From assembly GCA_019694855.1 (NCBI GenBank), contig JAIBBD010000009.1, positions 1 to 51,805 on the forward strand: 51,805 nt of DNA, read 5' to 3'. How positions within the stretch are numbered: position 1 is the first letter of the stretch; each line of letters begins with the position of its first letter. Positions 22,084 through 30,339 of this stretch are shown one piece after another. Below the pieces are notes generated by a model. That model saw nothing but the letters and a program-made list of their open reading frames with translations. It was not told where the DNA came from and did no database searches. Origin of the DNA: Dehalococcoidia bacterium (GTDB lineage: Bacteria; Chloroflexota; Dehalococcoidia; UBA2979). The position numbers and the translations under genes are program-made.

Positions 22084-23364
22084 ATGCAGACTCCAGTCGA
22101 GGCCGTCGAGGCACCTCAGGCAGTAGACGAGGGCGCGCGGCGCCTGCGCCTGCCGCCGGCCTTCGCGTCGCTGCGCTATCGCAATTACCGGCTGCTGTGG
22201 TTCGGTCAGCTCGTTTCGAGTTCGGGCGACTGGATGGACCAGGTCGCGCTGAACTGGCTGGTCGTGAGCCAGCTGTACGACGGCCGCGAGGCGGCCCTGC
22301 CCGTCGCCGCACTCAACGCCTGCCGCCTGGTGCCGATCCTCGTGTTCACGCCGATTGGCGGCGTGCTGGCGGACCGCCTCGAGCGGCGGCGGTTGATGTT
22401 CACGACGCAGGCCGCCGCGATGGTGATGGCGTTCGTGCTGGCGACCCTGGTGGCGACCGGACTCGTCGAGTTCTGGATGGTGCTCGCGATCGCCCTCGGA
22501 CGGGGCGTCATGCTCTCCTTCAACATGCCGGCGCGGCAGTCGCTGATCTCGGAGCTCGTGCCTCGCGAGGCGCTGACGAACGCGGTCGCGCTCAACTCGG
22601 CGACGCTGAACCTGACGCGCGTGGCGGGCCCGCTGATTGCGGCGATCTTCTTCCTCACGCCGTTCGGCATCGCTGGCGCGTTCTACTTCAACGGCCTGAC
22701 CTTCCTCGCGGTGCTCGCCGGCCTCGCGATCATGGAGATCCCGAGGCAACCTGCCCGCGCTCGCCAGGGGATGCTCAGCGAGCTGGCGGGCGGGTTCGCC
22801 TACATCAACCGCTCGGTCGTGCTGCGCACGCTGGTCATCCTCGCCACGGTCCCGATGGTATTCGGCATGCCGTACCAGACGATGTCCGCGGTGGTGTCGC
22901 GCGATGTCCTCGGGACCGGCGGCGAGGGGTTCGGCCTACTCACCGCGGCCACGGGGGTGGGCGCCGTCTGCGGCGCGCTCACCGTGGCGTCGCTCGCGCC
23001 GGAGGCGCGCAAGGGGCGGCTGATGCTCGTCGGCCTGTGCTGCTTCGGGCTGAGCATCGTCGTCTTCGCCGCGTCCTCGTGGTTCATGCTGTCGGTGCTG
23101 GCGATGGCCGCGGTGGGCGTGTGTCAGCAGATCTACCTGGCCTCGAACAACACGCTGCTGCAGCTGCACGCCGAGGACGAGTACCGCGGCCGGGTGATGA
23201 GCACGCTCTTCTTGAGCCGCGGCATGGTGCCGCTCGGCACGGTGATCGCGGGCGTCGCCACGACGGTGGTGGGCGTCCAGTGGGCGCTCGGGGCGATGGC
23301 GAGCGTCCTCGTCGTGCTCGCGCTGCTCACGGCGCGGGCGGCGCCGCGCGTGCGCGACCTCTAG
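22084..23364 (+). CDS. MFS transporter, EntS-like exporter
   Basis: A 426-residue, 12-helix MFS protein. FASLRYRNYRLLWFGQLVSSSGDWMDQVALNWLV begins the first span; GGVLADRLERRRLM (about 96-109) is the MFS loop 2-3 motif GxxxDRxxRR. This group exports siderophores, macrolides or other hydrophobic compounds by proton exchange. It lies under a divergent MarR regulator, which suggests a drug or toxic metabolite substrate. The ribosome site is weak (AGGCGGG). Confidence 0.9.
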   Translation: MQTPVEAVEAPQAVDEGARRLRLPPAFASLRYRNYRLLWFGQLVSSSGDWMDQVALNWLVVSQLYDGREAALPVAALNACRLVPILVFTPIGGVLADRLERRRLMFTTQAAAMVMAFVLATLVATGLVEFWMVLAIALGRGVMLSFNMPARQSLISELVPREALTNAVALNSATLNLTRVAGPLIAAIFFLTPFGIAGAFYFNGLTFLAVLAGLAIMEIPRQPARARQGMLSELAGGFAYINRSVVLRTLVILATVPMVFGMPYQTMSAVVSRDVLGTGGEGFGLLTAATGVGAVCGALTVASLAPEARKGRLMLVGLCCFGLSIVVFAASSWFMLSVLAMAAVGVCQQIYLASNNTLLQLHAEDEYRGRVMSTLFLSRGMVPLGTVIAGVATTVVGVQWALGAMASVLVVLALLTARAAPRVRDL

Positions 23365-23422
23365 CGCTGGACTCCGGCGCGACGCCCTGCCACGATCGCG
23401 GCCGACGAGGAGGGAGGTGAGC

Positions 23423-24187
23423 GTGGACCTCGGACTGAGCGGGCGTTCGGTGGTCGTGACCGGAGCGAGCCGCGGCATCGGCCGCGCGATCGCGGAAGCG
23501 TTCGCAGCCGAAGGAGCGCGTCTGACGATCTGTGCGCGCAACGCCGACGTCCTCGAAGCGACACGTACGGCGATTGCCGCCTCTGGCGCCGAAGTCCAGG
23601 CAGTGGTCGCCGACGTCACGGTCGGCGCGGATGCCCAGCGTCTGATCGCATCGGCGGCGGAGCGCTACGGCGGCATCGACGCGCTGGTCAACAATGCCGG
23701 CGGCAGCCCGCGCGGCGAGGACCCGGACCAGCGCTGGCAGGACGCGTTCGACGCGAACGTGCGCTCCGTGGCACGGCTGGCGAACCTCGCGCGGCCACAC
23801 CTCGCGCAGGCAGCCGGCGGCGGGGCGATCGTGAACATCGCCTCGATCTACGGTCGCGAAAGCGGCGGTGGCGCGGAGTACAACGCGACGAAGTCCGCGC
23901 AGATCGCGCTTTCCAAGGCCTACGCGTTACAGTGGGCGCGCGAGGGGATCCGCGTGAACACCGTCGCGCCGGGATCGATCGCCTTCGAGGGCGGTTCCTG
24001 GGGCCGGCGGGTGGAACAGGACCCCGAGGGGATGCGCGAATTCGTCGCGCGCGAGATCCCGGCGGGCCGCTTCGGCCGACCGGAGGAAGTCGCGGCGGTG
24101 GTCGTGTTCCTGGCGTCACCGCGAGCCTCGTGGGTCGTGGGCGCGTCGTGGAACGTCGACGGCGGGCAGTCCCGCTCGAACATCTAG
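23423..24187 (+). CDS. SDR family oxidoreductase (FabG-like)
   Basis: A 254-residue short-chain dehydrogenase with all classic parts: TGASRGIG cofactor loop (residues 13-20), NNAG (about 91-94), catalytic Ser in NIASIYG, and YNATK. The C-terminal region (APGSIAFEGG, FGRPEEVAAVVVFLASP) is as in FabG-type enzymes. The GTG at 23423 is placed 6 nt after AGGGAGG; a GTG at 23417 is possible. Substrate unknown. It follows the MFS gene by 58 bases. Confidence 0.9.
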   Translation: MDLGLSGRSVVVTGASRGIGRAIAEAFAAEGARLTICARNADVLEATRTAIAASGAEVQAVVADVTVGADAQRLIASAAERYGGIDALVNNAGGSPRGEDPDQRWQDAFDANVRSVARLANLARPHLAQAAGGGAIVNIASIYGRESGGGAEYNATKSAQIALSKAYALQWAREGIRVNTVAPGSIAFEGGSWGRRVEQDPEGMREFVAREIPAGRFGRPEEVAAVVVFLASPRASWVVGASWNVDGGQSRSNI

Positions 24188-24226
24188 CGGAGCGACCCGG
24201 CGGCGCGGCCGGGGGGAGAGACGACG

Positions 24227-24652
24227 ATGCGCTTCAAGCGAGCCGACCTGCCGGGCTTCATCATCGCGATGGCCGCCCCTCCGCTGCTGTTCCTGCTCTT
24301 CCTGCGCTCCTTCGAGGTGTGGCACCACCAGGGGACGCCGCTACTGGGGTTCATGGCGACCAACATCGCCGGCGCCGTGGCGACGCTGGCGATCTTCGCG
24401 CGCTTCATCCGCAACTGGGACATCCCGCTGATCCTGCTCGCGGTCCTGGCGGCGGCGGTTGCGGGCGTCATCTGGGCGCAGCAGTCCGACAACGACGGCT
24501 CCGGCTTCGCCACGACGCTGAAGTGGATCGCGCTCGTCGACTTCCTGCTGCTGAACCTCGCGCTGGGACTGCAGGTGCTGCAGAACGGGCTGCTGCCGGT
24601 CCTCGACCGGCGTGACGCCCGCAAGGCGGCGGCCACCGAGGCCGAGGCCTAG
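24227..24652 (+). CDS. Four-helix membrane protein, unknown
   Basis: A 141-residue integral membrane protein I do not recognise. Four hydrophobic segments (about 10-26, 41-58, 65-83 and 97-120) alternate with short loops; the C-terminus is charged (DRRDARKAAATEAEA). GGGGGGAG precedes the ATG. It lies between an SDR gene and another unknown, all in one direction. It resembles small DUF-type four-helix proteins but I cannot assign a family. Confidence 0.75.
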   Translation: MRFKRADLPGFIIAMAAPPLLFLLFLRSFEVWHHQGTPLLGFMATNIAGAVATLAIFARFIRNWDIPLILLAVLAAAVAGVIWAQQSDNDGSGFATTLKWIALVDFLLLNLALGLQVLQNGLLPVLDRRDARKAAATEAEA

Positions 24653-24700
24653 CGCCGCTCCGGCTCACGAGGAAGCGCCGCGGAAACCGACCGGCCCGCA

Positions 24701-25642
24701 TTGACCCTCACACGTCCGCAGCAGGCGGCGCTCGCGATGCTCGCGGGTTGGATGAGCGCGCGCTATTTCCGCACGTTCCGCCTGGCCGAGGAGCGCGACC
24801 GCTTCGATGCGGTGCTCACGCAGCGCGACCGGCGCATCGGCGTCACCGTGGGGACGCTGTGGGATGGGGACGCCCCCTCCGGCGCCGGCGGCCTCGAGTC
24901 GCTGGTCAGCGCCGATCTGGAGGCGGCGGGCGACCGCAACGCGTACGTGCTCTGGGCGCCCCCGGGCGGATCGATACCGACCGAGGAGCCCGGCCTCTCC
25001 GACCTACGCGTCCTGGTCACGCGCGGGGTCAACGGGCTCGAGGCCGCCCAGCGCCGCGAGATCCGGCGGCCGGTCACCCTGCGGCTCGCAAAGATCGACG
25101 CGGCCGGCGCGTACATGTCGGTCAGCGGCGGCATGGCCTCGGTCTGGACGCATCTCTCCGAGAACATCAACGGTTCGTTTCACCTCGACTCTCGCGAGCT
25201 GCTGCGGCTCCCCGAGGAGCAGGCCGAGGTGGAGATCCTCACGACACGGGTGCGAGACCGTGCGGTGCTGCTCGAGCCGGAGGAAATCACGCGCGTCGAC
25301 GTGCACGACTACTGGCTGGTCTCCCGGGTGCCGGGCACCGAGCCCGCCGGACTGACCGTGATCGGATCGCCCGAGGGCGCCGACCCGGCCGACACCGGCG
25401 CCATGCGGCGGATGCTGCGCGGTCACATCGGGCGGGCACTGGAGCAGCGGGCAGGCCATGGCAATGACCTGAGCGTGCTGCTGTTAGTCGCCTCGCTCGC
25501 GCATATGGAGGACGAGCGGGTGACGGCCGCGCTGCGGGGGATGAACCCGGCCTCGTATGGCGCGATCGACCTCATCGCGCTCGTCGCGGACGGATCCGTG
25601 CGACAGGTGCTGCAGCCTCGATCGCTGCCCTGGGAGTCGTAG
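24701..25642 (+). CDS. Unknown 313-residue protein
   Basis: A soluble, mixed alpha/beta protein with no motif I recognise. N-terminal helical part (PQQAALAMLAGWMSARYFRTFRLAEERDRFD), then strands and charged loops, a region with VLLEPEEITRVDVHDYWLVSRVP, and a C-terminal helical part (RRMLRGHIGRALEQRAG...). Codon bias matches neighbours, so it is a real gene. The TTG start has a poor ribosome site; ATG 24737 is an alternative. It is convergent with the RDD gene (16-base gap). Confidence 0.75.
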   Translation: MTLTRPQQAALAMLAGWMSARYFRTFRLAEERDRFDAVLTQRDRRIGVTVGTLWDGDAPSGAGGLESLVSADLEAAGDRNAYVLWAPPGGSIPTEEPGLSDLRVLVTRGVNGLEAAQRREIRRPVTLRLAKIDAAGAYMSVSGGMASVWTHLSENINGSFHLDSRELLRLPEEQAEVEILTTRVRDRAVLLEPEEITRVDVHDYWLVSRVPGTEPAGLTVIGSPEGADPADTGAMRRMLRGHIGRALEQRAGHGNDLSVLLLVASLAHMEDERVTAALRGMNPASYGAIDLIALVADGSVRQVLQPRSLPWES

Positions 25643-25658
25643 CCGCGAGCGCGGTGGG

Positions 25659-26234
25659 CTAACGCTCCTGCCCGACGTCCTCGGCACGCGCGCGCACCAC
25701 CCAGGTGCGACCAATGCGGTCGTGGATGGTGCGGCGGTCGCGGTCGACGAACGCCCAGAGGTAGCCGAGTCCGAACACGTTCCCGACCATCAGGCCGACC
25801 GTGCGCAGCAGCCCGAGGCCGAGGCCGGGCGGCCGGCCGTGCCGGTCGACCGTACGCAGCCCCACGGTGCGCTTCCCCGGGGACCAACCGATGGTGTTCC
25901 AGACGAGGTTGTAGACGAACTGGATCGCCGCTCCCACAACGTAGAGGACGGGGTAGAGGTCCTCGGTCTGACGCTCGACCTCGGCCTGGGGCGCGCTGGT
26001 GTCGACGCCGGCGGCGATCATCACGATCACCATCGCGACCACGACGATGCCCAGCAGGACCAGGAAGTCGACGCCGAAGCCAACCGCGCGTAGCCGGAGC
26101 GGCGCCGACACGGGCCGCTGCTCGGGGCTGGCAACCTCGCGGTCGACGACCGGGCCGCCGAGGCCGCCATCGCCCGACCAGTCGATCCCCGGGTGCCCGA
26201 GGGCAGGGCGCAGCGCCGGGGCCTCTTCGTTCAC
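25659..26234 (-). CDS. RDD family membrane protein
   Basis: A 191-residue protein with a 45-residue polar N-terminus and three hydrophobic segments. The RDD signature is seen in RLRAVGFGVDFLVLL (Arg and Asp near 47-56), the central WNTIGWSPGKRTVGLR, and the final VDRDRRTIHDRIGRTWVV. RDD proteins have been linked to ion exchange but most are undefined. Last gene of the uppP-led operon; its GTG overlaps the upstream stop (GTGA). Confidence 0.88.
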   Translation of the reverse strand: MNEEAPALRPALGHPGIDWSGDGGLGGPVVDREVASPEQRPVSAPLRLRAVGFGVDFLVLLGIVVVAMVIVMIAAGVDTSAPQAEVERQTEDLYPVLYVVGAAIQFVYNLVWNTIGWSPGKRTVGLRTVDRHGRPPGLGLGLLRTVGLMVGNVFGLGYLWAFVDRDRRTIHDRIGRTWVVRARAEDVGQER

Positions 26235-26902
26235 GAGGCGCCCTCGAGCGTCGCGCGGAGCAGAGTGCGGAACGATTCGTTCGCGTGCGGTCCGGATGCG
26301 TGCTCGGGTTCGGGGCTGACGAGGGCCCGCACCAGCACGCCTCGACTGTCCCAGTCCTGCGCCAGCGAGCGCGTGAAAGCGAGGACCGCCGACTGCGCGG
26401 CGGCGTATGCCGCGAGATCGCGCGACGTCCCCTCGTGCAGCGCGGAGACGACGTTGACGACGCGGCCGGAGCCGCGCACGAGCATGCGCCGGCCCGCGCT
26501 CAGCACGGGCATCACCGTCGAGGTGGCGGAGCGCCGGAACTCGGCGTCCCACGCCTCACCATCAAATGCCTCCTCGGCGTGCGGCTGTGGCGCGGGCGGC
26601 ACCGTCACGAGCACCGCGACCGGCCCGTGTTTCGCCTCGATGGCGTCCAGCGCGGCGGCGAGGTGCGCGGCGTCTGTCGCGTCCAGCCGCACCACCTCGC
26701 CGTCACGGCCGAGCGACCAGCACTCGTTCAGGATCGACTGGGCCTCGACCTCCTGGGCGCGGTCATCCGCCTGCGTGAAGAGGGACACGGTCGCGCCGGC
26801 TTCGGCGAGCGCGACGGCGGCAGGGCGGGCGTGCGGCCCCCCCGCGCCCGCGACGAGGGCGTGCAGGCCATCGAGGGGCCGAGCGGACGTGCTGGAGGTC
26901 AT
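26231..26902 (-). CDS. SDR-fold protein lacking catalytic Lys (copy 2)
   Basis: A 223-residue Rossmann protein of the SDR type. The cofactor loop VAGAGGPHARPAAVALAEAG is altered (no TGxxxGIG), and the active-site YxxxK reads YAAAQ. The helix after it (SAVLAFTRSLAQDW) is typical. With Lys replaced by Gln, normal dehydrogenase chemistry is unlikely. It overlaps the upstream paralogue by 4 bp (ATGA), so the two are made together, perhaps as a heterodimer. Confidence 0.83.
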   Translation of the reverse strand: MTSSTSARPLDGLHALVAGAGGPHARPAAVALAEAGATVSLFTQADDRAQEVEAQSILNECWSLGRDGEVVRLDATDAAHLAAALDAIEAKHGPVAVLVTVPPAPQPHAEEAFDGEAWDAEFRRSATSTVMPVLSAGRRMLVRGSGRVVNVVSALHEGTSRDLAAYAAAQSAVLAFTRSLAQDWDSRGVLVRALVSPEPEHASGPHANESFRTLLRATLEGAS

Positions 26903-27609
26903 GGTCGCCCTTCGTGGTCTGCCGCGCCTTCAGGACGCGCCGCCAGATCATAGACCCGGCCGCTGGCACGCGCCGGATCGCCCTGCAGCAGTTCGAGCGC
27001 CGCACGACCCGCGCGCGCGCCGCCGATATTGGCCGGCACGATGAGCGCGCTGATGGTGACTGCCTGTTCGCGGAGCTCATCGGCCAGCGTGGTCACGAGG
27101 CTCAGCGTGGCCGCCTGCGCTGCCTGATAGGCCGCCCCGCCGTCCTCGGACCGTCGCACGACGAGGAGCGCGTGCCCCTCACCGCCGCGCCGGAATTCGT
27201 CGAGCGCCGCGCGCACGGCATAGACGTGCGCGTAGAAGTTGACGGTCGTGACGCGGGCGAGGTCGGAGTCCGTCAGGCGCTCAAACGGGCCGACGAGCGG
27301 TTCGTCGGGCGCGCTCACGACGAAGTCGAGGCCGCCGAGTTCCTTCGCGACCTGCCGGGTCGAGACTTTCACGTTCTGTCCGAGCGTGACGTCGAAGGCG
27401 TACGTGCTCGCCTGGCGCCCGAGTTCGCGTAGCTGGCGCTGCAGGCGGCGCGCGACGAGCACGCCCTCGTCGGCACGCATCGTGGCGAGCGCGAGGTCCG
27501 CGCCCGCCGTCCCGAGCGCCGAGGCGATAGCGGAGCCGGCGTCCGTCTCGACGCCAATCACCAGGCCGCGGCGTCCGAGGAAGGAGCGCCCTGACTCCTC
27601 GACGGACAC
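26899..27609 (-). CDS. SDR-fold protein lacking catalytic Lys (copy 1)
   Basis: A 236-residue SDR-type protein. The start GTG lies 2 nt after the uppP stop. The cofactor loop is eroded (GVETDAGSAIA), the DVT acid turn is kept (FDVTLGQ), and the catalytic motif is YQAAQ, again Gln for Lys. The fold is otherwise complete (LVTTLADEL, SALIVPANIGG). It is paired with the paralogue at 26231. Possible role: a scaffold or ligand-binding pair tied to polyprenol or envelope metabolism, given uppP; this is inference. Confidence 0.82.
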   Translation of the reverse strand: MSVEESGRSFLGRRGLVIGVETDAGSAIASALGTAGADLALATMRADEGVLVARRLQRQLRELGRQASTYAFDVTLGQNVKVSTRQVAKELGGLDFVVSAPDEPLVGPFERLTDSDLARVTTVNFYAHVYAVRAALDEFRRGGEGHALLVVRRSEDGGAAYQAAQAATLSLVTTLADELREQAVTISALIVPANIGGARAGRAALELLQGDPARASGRVYDLAARPEGAADHEGRP

Positions 27610-27611
27610 GT

Positions 27612-28439
27612 TCAGCGGGTGCTCACAGCCGCCACGGCAAGCACGGCGACGCCGGCGGCCAGGCGGTACCACACGAACGGTCGGAGGCCGTGGGACTGCA
27701 GGTAGCCGAGCAGCCAGTGGATGACCGCGGCGCCGGCGACGGCGGAGACGAGGGCGCCGAGGGCCATCGGCCCCCAGCTCACGTCCTCGGTGCCGCGCAC
27801 GGCGTCCGTGAGCTTGAGCGTGGCCGCGCCGAGCACCGCCGGGGCCGAGAGCAGGAAGGAGAAGCGGGCAGCCACAGCGCGGTCGAAGCCGAGGCCGCGC
27901 GCCGCGCTGATGGTGGCGCCCGACCTCGACACGCCGGGCACGAGCGCGACCGCCTGGGCGAGGCCAATGGCGAGCGCGTTGGCCGGCCCGACCGCCTCGA
28001 GGTCGTAGCGACGCGCCGCCGCGCGGTCGGCGACTTCGAGGACGAGCGCGAACACGATGAGCAGCGACGCCACGAGCCAGGCCTGGCGCAGGTGCTCCTC
28101 GATGGCGTTGTCGAACAGCGCGCCGAGGACCACGGCGGGCAGCGTGCCGAGGACGATCCAGAGCCCGAGCCGGGAATGGGGCTGCCAGCGGTCGATGCGT
28201 GGCCCATGGCGCAGGATGTCGCGGAGCCCGCCGAAGACGATGGCGACCCACTCGCGCCAGAAATACGCCAGCACCGCGATCAGAGTCCCGACGTGGAGCC
28301 CGACGTCGAAGGTCAGCGAGTTGGCGCGCTCGCCGAGGATGTGGCCCGCGAGCACGAGGTGACCCGACGACGAGATGGGGAGGAACTCCGTGAGCGCCTG
28401 CACGAGACCGAGCACCGCCGCGCGGAGGTAGTCATCCAT
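27612..28439 (-). CDS. uppP: Undecaprenyl-diphosphatase UppP/BacA
   Basis: A 275-residue, multi-helix membrane enzyme that removes phosphate from undecaprenyl diphosphate, recycling the peptidoglycan lipid carrier. Active-site segments: TEFLPISSSGHLVL (17-30) and PGVSRSGATISAARGLGFDR (about 165-185), with the Glu, Ser, His and Arg residues of the family. Leaderless-type start (TAGCCT, 6 nt, ATG). First gene of a four-gene operon with two SDR-like genes and an RDD gene. Confidence 0.94.
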   Translation of the reverse strand: MDDYLRAAVLGLVQALTEFLPISSSGHLVLAGHILGERANSLTFDVGLHVGTLIAVLAYFWREWVAIVFGGLRDILRHGPRIDRWQPHSRLGLWIVLGTLPAVVLGALFDNAIEEHLRQAWLVASLLIVFALVLEVADRAAARRYDLEAVGPANALAIGLAQAVALVPGVSRSGATISAARGLGFDRAVAARFSFLLSAPAVLGAATLKLTDAVRGTEDVSWGPMALGALVSAVAGAAVIHWLLGYLQSHGLRPFVWYRLAAGVAVLAVAAVSTR

Positions 28440-28451
28440 ACGGCGAGGCTA
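28440..28451 (-). promoter_or_regulatory. Leaderless-type -10 of uppP
   Basis: On the minus strand TAGCCT (complement of 28446-28451) is followed by 6 bases and the ATG, no ribosome site. Confidence 0.55.
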
Positions 28452-28532
28452 CGCCGGGGCGGTGCAGCGGGCCAGCCTGCGACGGTCGCCTCTCGGTGTC
28501 CGCTCGTCTAGCATCGGACGGCGGAGGGAAGC

Positions 28533-29213
28533 GTGACGAACGCCGAGCGGGTCTCCACGGTCGAGTACCCGGACATCTTCGACGCGATCATGGCGGACGA
28601 CCTCGAAGCGATCGAGGCGATGCTGCACGTCGACCCGGCGCTGGCCGCCCGACAGCATCACCGCTCGCCTATCTTGCTCGCGGCATATCGCCAGCGGCGC
28701 GATGCCCTCGAGGCGCTGCTGCGGCGAGAGCCACCACTCGATGTCTTCGAGGCCGCCGCCACGGGCGCCCTCGAGGTCGTGCGCGTGCTGCTGGCCGAGC
28801 GCCCCGGACGCGTCGGGGCCTATTCCGACGATGGACTGACCGCGCTGCACCTCGCGGCGTTCTTCGGCCACGACCCGGTGGTGCAGGAGCTGATCGACCG
28901 CGGAGCCCGGCCCGGCGCGGTCGCCCACAATGAGGAGGAGAGCGCGCCGCTCCACCTCGCGGTCGCCGGAGCGCACCAGAGCACCGCCGCGTTGCTGCTC
29001 GAACTCGGCGCCGCGGTAGACGCCCAGGAGCTGGGCGGGGTGACGCCGCTGCACCTGGCGGCACGGCGCGGCAACTTCGACCTCGTGCGGCTGCTGCTGT
29101 CGCACGGCGCGCGTCGCGAGGTCGAAACCGAGACGGGGAAGACGGCCGCGGACCTCGCGTATGAGTTCGAGCACGACGCGCTGGCGGCGTTCCTGCGCTC
29201 GGGCGGAGGGTGA
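28533..29213 (+). CDS. Ankyrin-repeat protein
   Basis: A 226-residue protein made of about five ankyrin repeats. The best are DGLTALHLAAFFGHDPVVQEL (about 100-120) and GGVTPLHLAARRGNFDLVRLL (about 168-188); one between them (APLHLAVAGAHQST) is diverged. No signal peptide, so cytoplasmic. Ankyrin proteins bind partner proteins; no partner is suggested by the neighbours. GTG start after GGAGGG, with TAGCAT at 28509-28514 as a -10. Confidence 0.92.
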   Translation: MTNAERVSTVEYPDIFDAIMADDLEAIEAMLHVDPALAARQHHRSPILLAAYRQRRDALEALLRREPPLDVFEAAATGALEVVRVLLAERPGRVGAYSDDGLTALHLAAFFGHDPVVQELIDRGARPGAVAHNEEESAPLHLAVAGAHQSTAALLLELGAAVDAQELGGVTPLHLAARRGNFDLVRLLLSHGARREVETETGKTAADLAYEFEHDALAAFLRSGGG

Positions 29214-29228
29214 GCGCGTCCGCCGGCC

Positions 29229-29258
29229 TTGCTCGCGTATCACGGCCAGCACTATCAT
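29229..29258 (+). promoter_or_regulatory. Promoter of the aminotransferase gene
   Basis: TTGCTC at 29229-29234 and TATCAT at 29253-29258, spacing 18. A 63-nt leader to the ATG has no T-box or attenuator that I can see. Confidence 0.55.
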
Positions 29259-29327
29259 CGCTGACACCTACATCCCGGCCTGCAACCCGTACCGAATTCC
29301 GGCCAGGCCGTCGAAACGGAGGTCCGT

Positions 29328-30263
29328 ATGCCCACACCTACCGCGTTCTTTCAGGGCGACTTCGTGCCGCTGGAGCAGGCCCAGATCCCGGTCACGACCC
29401 ACGCCTTCAACTACGGGACCGCGGTATTCGAGGGCATTCGAGGCAACTGGAACGGCGAGCAGAACGAGCTGTACCTGTTCCGGCTGCGCGAGCACATCCA
29501 GCGGCTGCGCCAGAACGCGAAGATCCTGCGCATCGGGATCCGCTACAGCGATGAGGAGTTGATCCGCATCGTCACGGATCTGGCCCTGCGCAACGACTAC
29601 CGCGAGGATGTGTACATCCGGCCGATCGCGTACAAGTCGCAGAGCGTCATCGGCCCTCGACTGCACAATGTCGAGGACGACGTGCTGTTCTATCTGATCC
29701 CGCTCGGCGCCTACCTCGACTCGGACTCGGGGATCACGTGCACGGTGTCCTCGTGGCGACGCGTGGACGACAACATGATCCCGGCGCGCGCCAAGGTCGC
29801 CGGCCTGTACGTGAACAACTCGCTCGCGAAGACGGAGGCGCAGCAGAACGGCTTTGATGAGGCGATCCTGCTCAACCACGACGGGCACGTCTCGGAAGGG
29901 TCGGGCGAGAACATCATCATCGTGCGCGGCGGCAAGCTGATCAGCCCGCCGCCGGCGGACAACATCCTTGAGGGCATCACGCTGGACACGGCGTTCGAAA
30001 TCGCGCGCTCGCTCGGCTACGAGACCGAGCAGCGCACGATCGACCGCACCGAGCTGTACATCGCGGACGAGATCTTCATGACAGGGACCGCCGCGCACGT
30101 GACGCCGGTGCTCTCCGTCGACCGCGTGCCTCTGAACGAGGGAAAGCCGGGTCCGATCACCACCGCGATCCAGCGCCACTTCTTCGAGGCGATCACGGGG
30201 CGCCTGCCTCAGTACGCCTCGTGGCTGACGCCCGTCTACGCGGGGGCCGCCGTCACGGCCTAG
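29328..30263 (+). CDS. ilvE: Branched-chain amino acid aminotransferase
   Basis: A 311-residue class IV PLP aminotransferase for the last step of valine, leucine and isoleucine synthesis. Marks: THAFNYGTAVFEGIRG (about 24-39), the PLP-lysine region ARAKVAGLYVNNSLAKTEA, the GHVSEGSGENIIIV cofactor loop, and EIFMTGTAAHVTPV. Length is typical of IlvE rather than D-amino acid or aminodeoxychorismate relatives. GGAGG precedes the ATG. It stands alone with its own promoter and terminator. Confidence 0.93.
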   Translation: MPTPTAFFQGDFVPLEQAQIPVTTHAFNYGTAVFEGIRGNWNGEQNELYLFRLREHIQRLRQNAKILRIGIRYSDEELIRIVTDLALRNDYREDVYIRPIAYKSQSVIGPRLHNVEDDVLFYLIPLGAYLDSDSGITCTVSSWRRVDDNMIPARAKVAGLYVNNSLAKTEAQQNGFDEAILLNHDGHVSEGSGENIIIVRGGKLISPPPADNILEGITLDTAFEIARSLGYETEQRTIDRTELYIADEIFMTGTAAHVTPVLSVDRVPLNEGKPGPITTAIQRHFFEAITGRLPQYASWLTPVYAGAAVTA

Positions 30264-30285
30264 CCCTCGTCGCCACGGTCAGAGC

Positions 30286-30314
30286 AAAGAGCCGCCGGAA
30301 ACCGGCGGCTCTTT
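30286..30314. terminator. Strong bidirectional terminator
   Basis: A perfect 13-bp stem (30286-30298 with 30302-30314) around an AAA loop, with A on the left arm and T on the right arm, so it can stop both ilvE and the convergent epimerase gene. Confidence 0.9.
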
Positions 30315-30339
30315 CGTCGTCGCTGCCGGGGGCGTCTCG

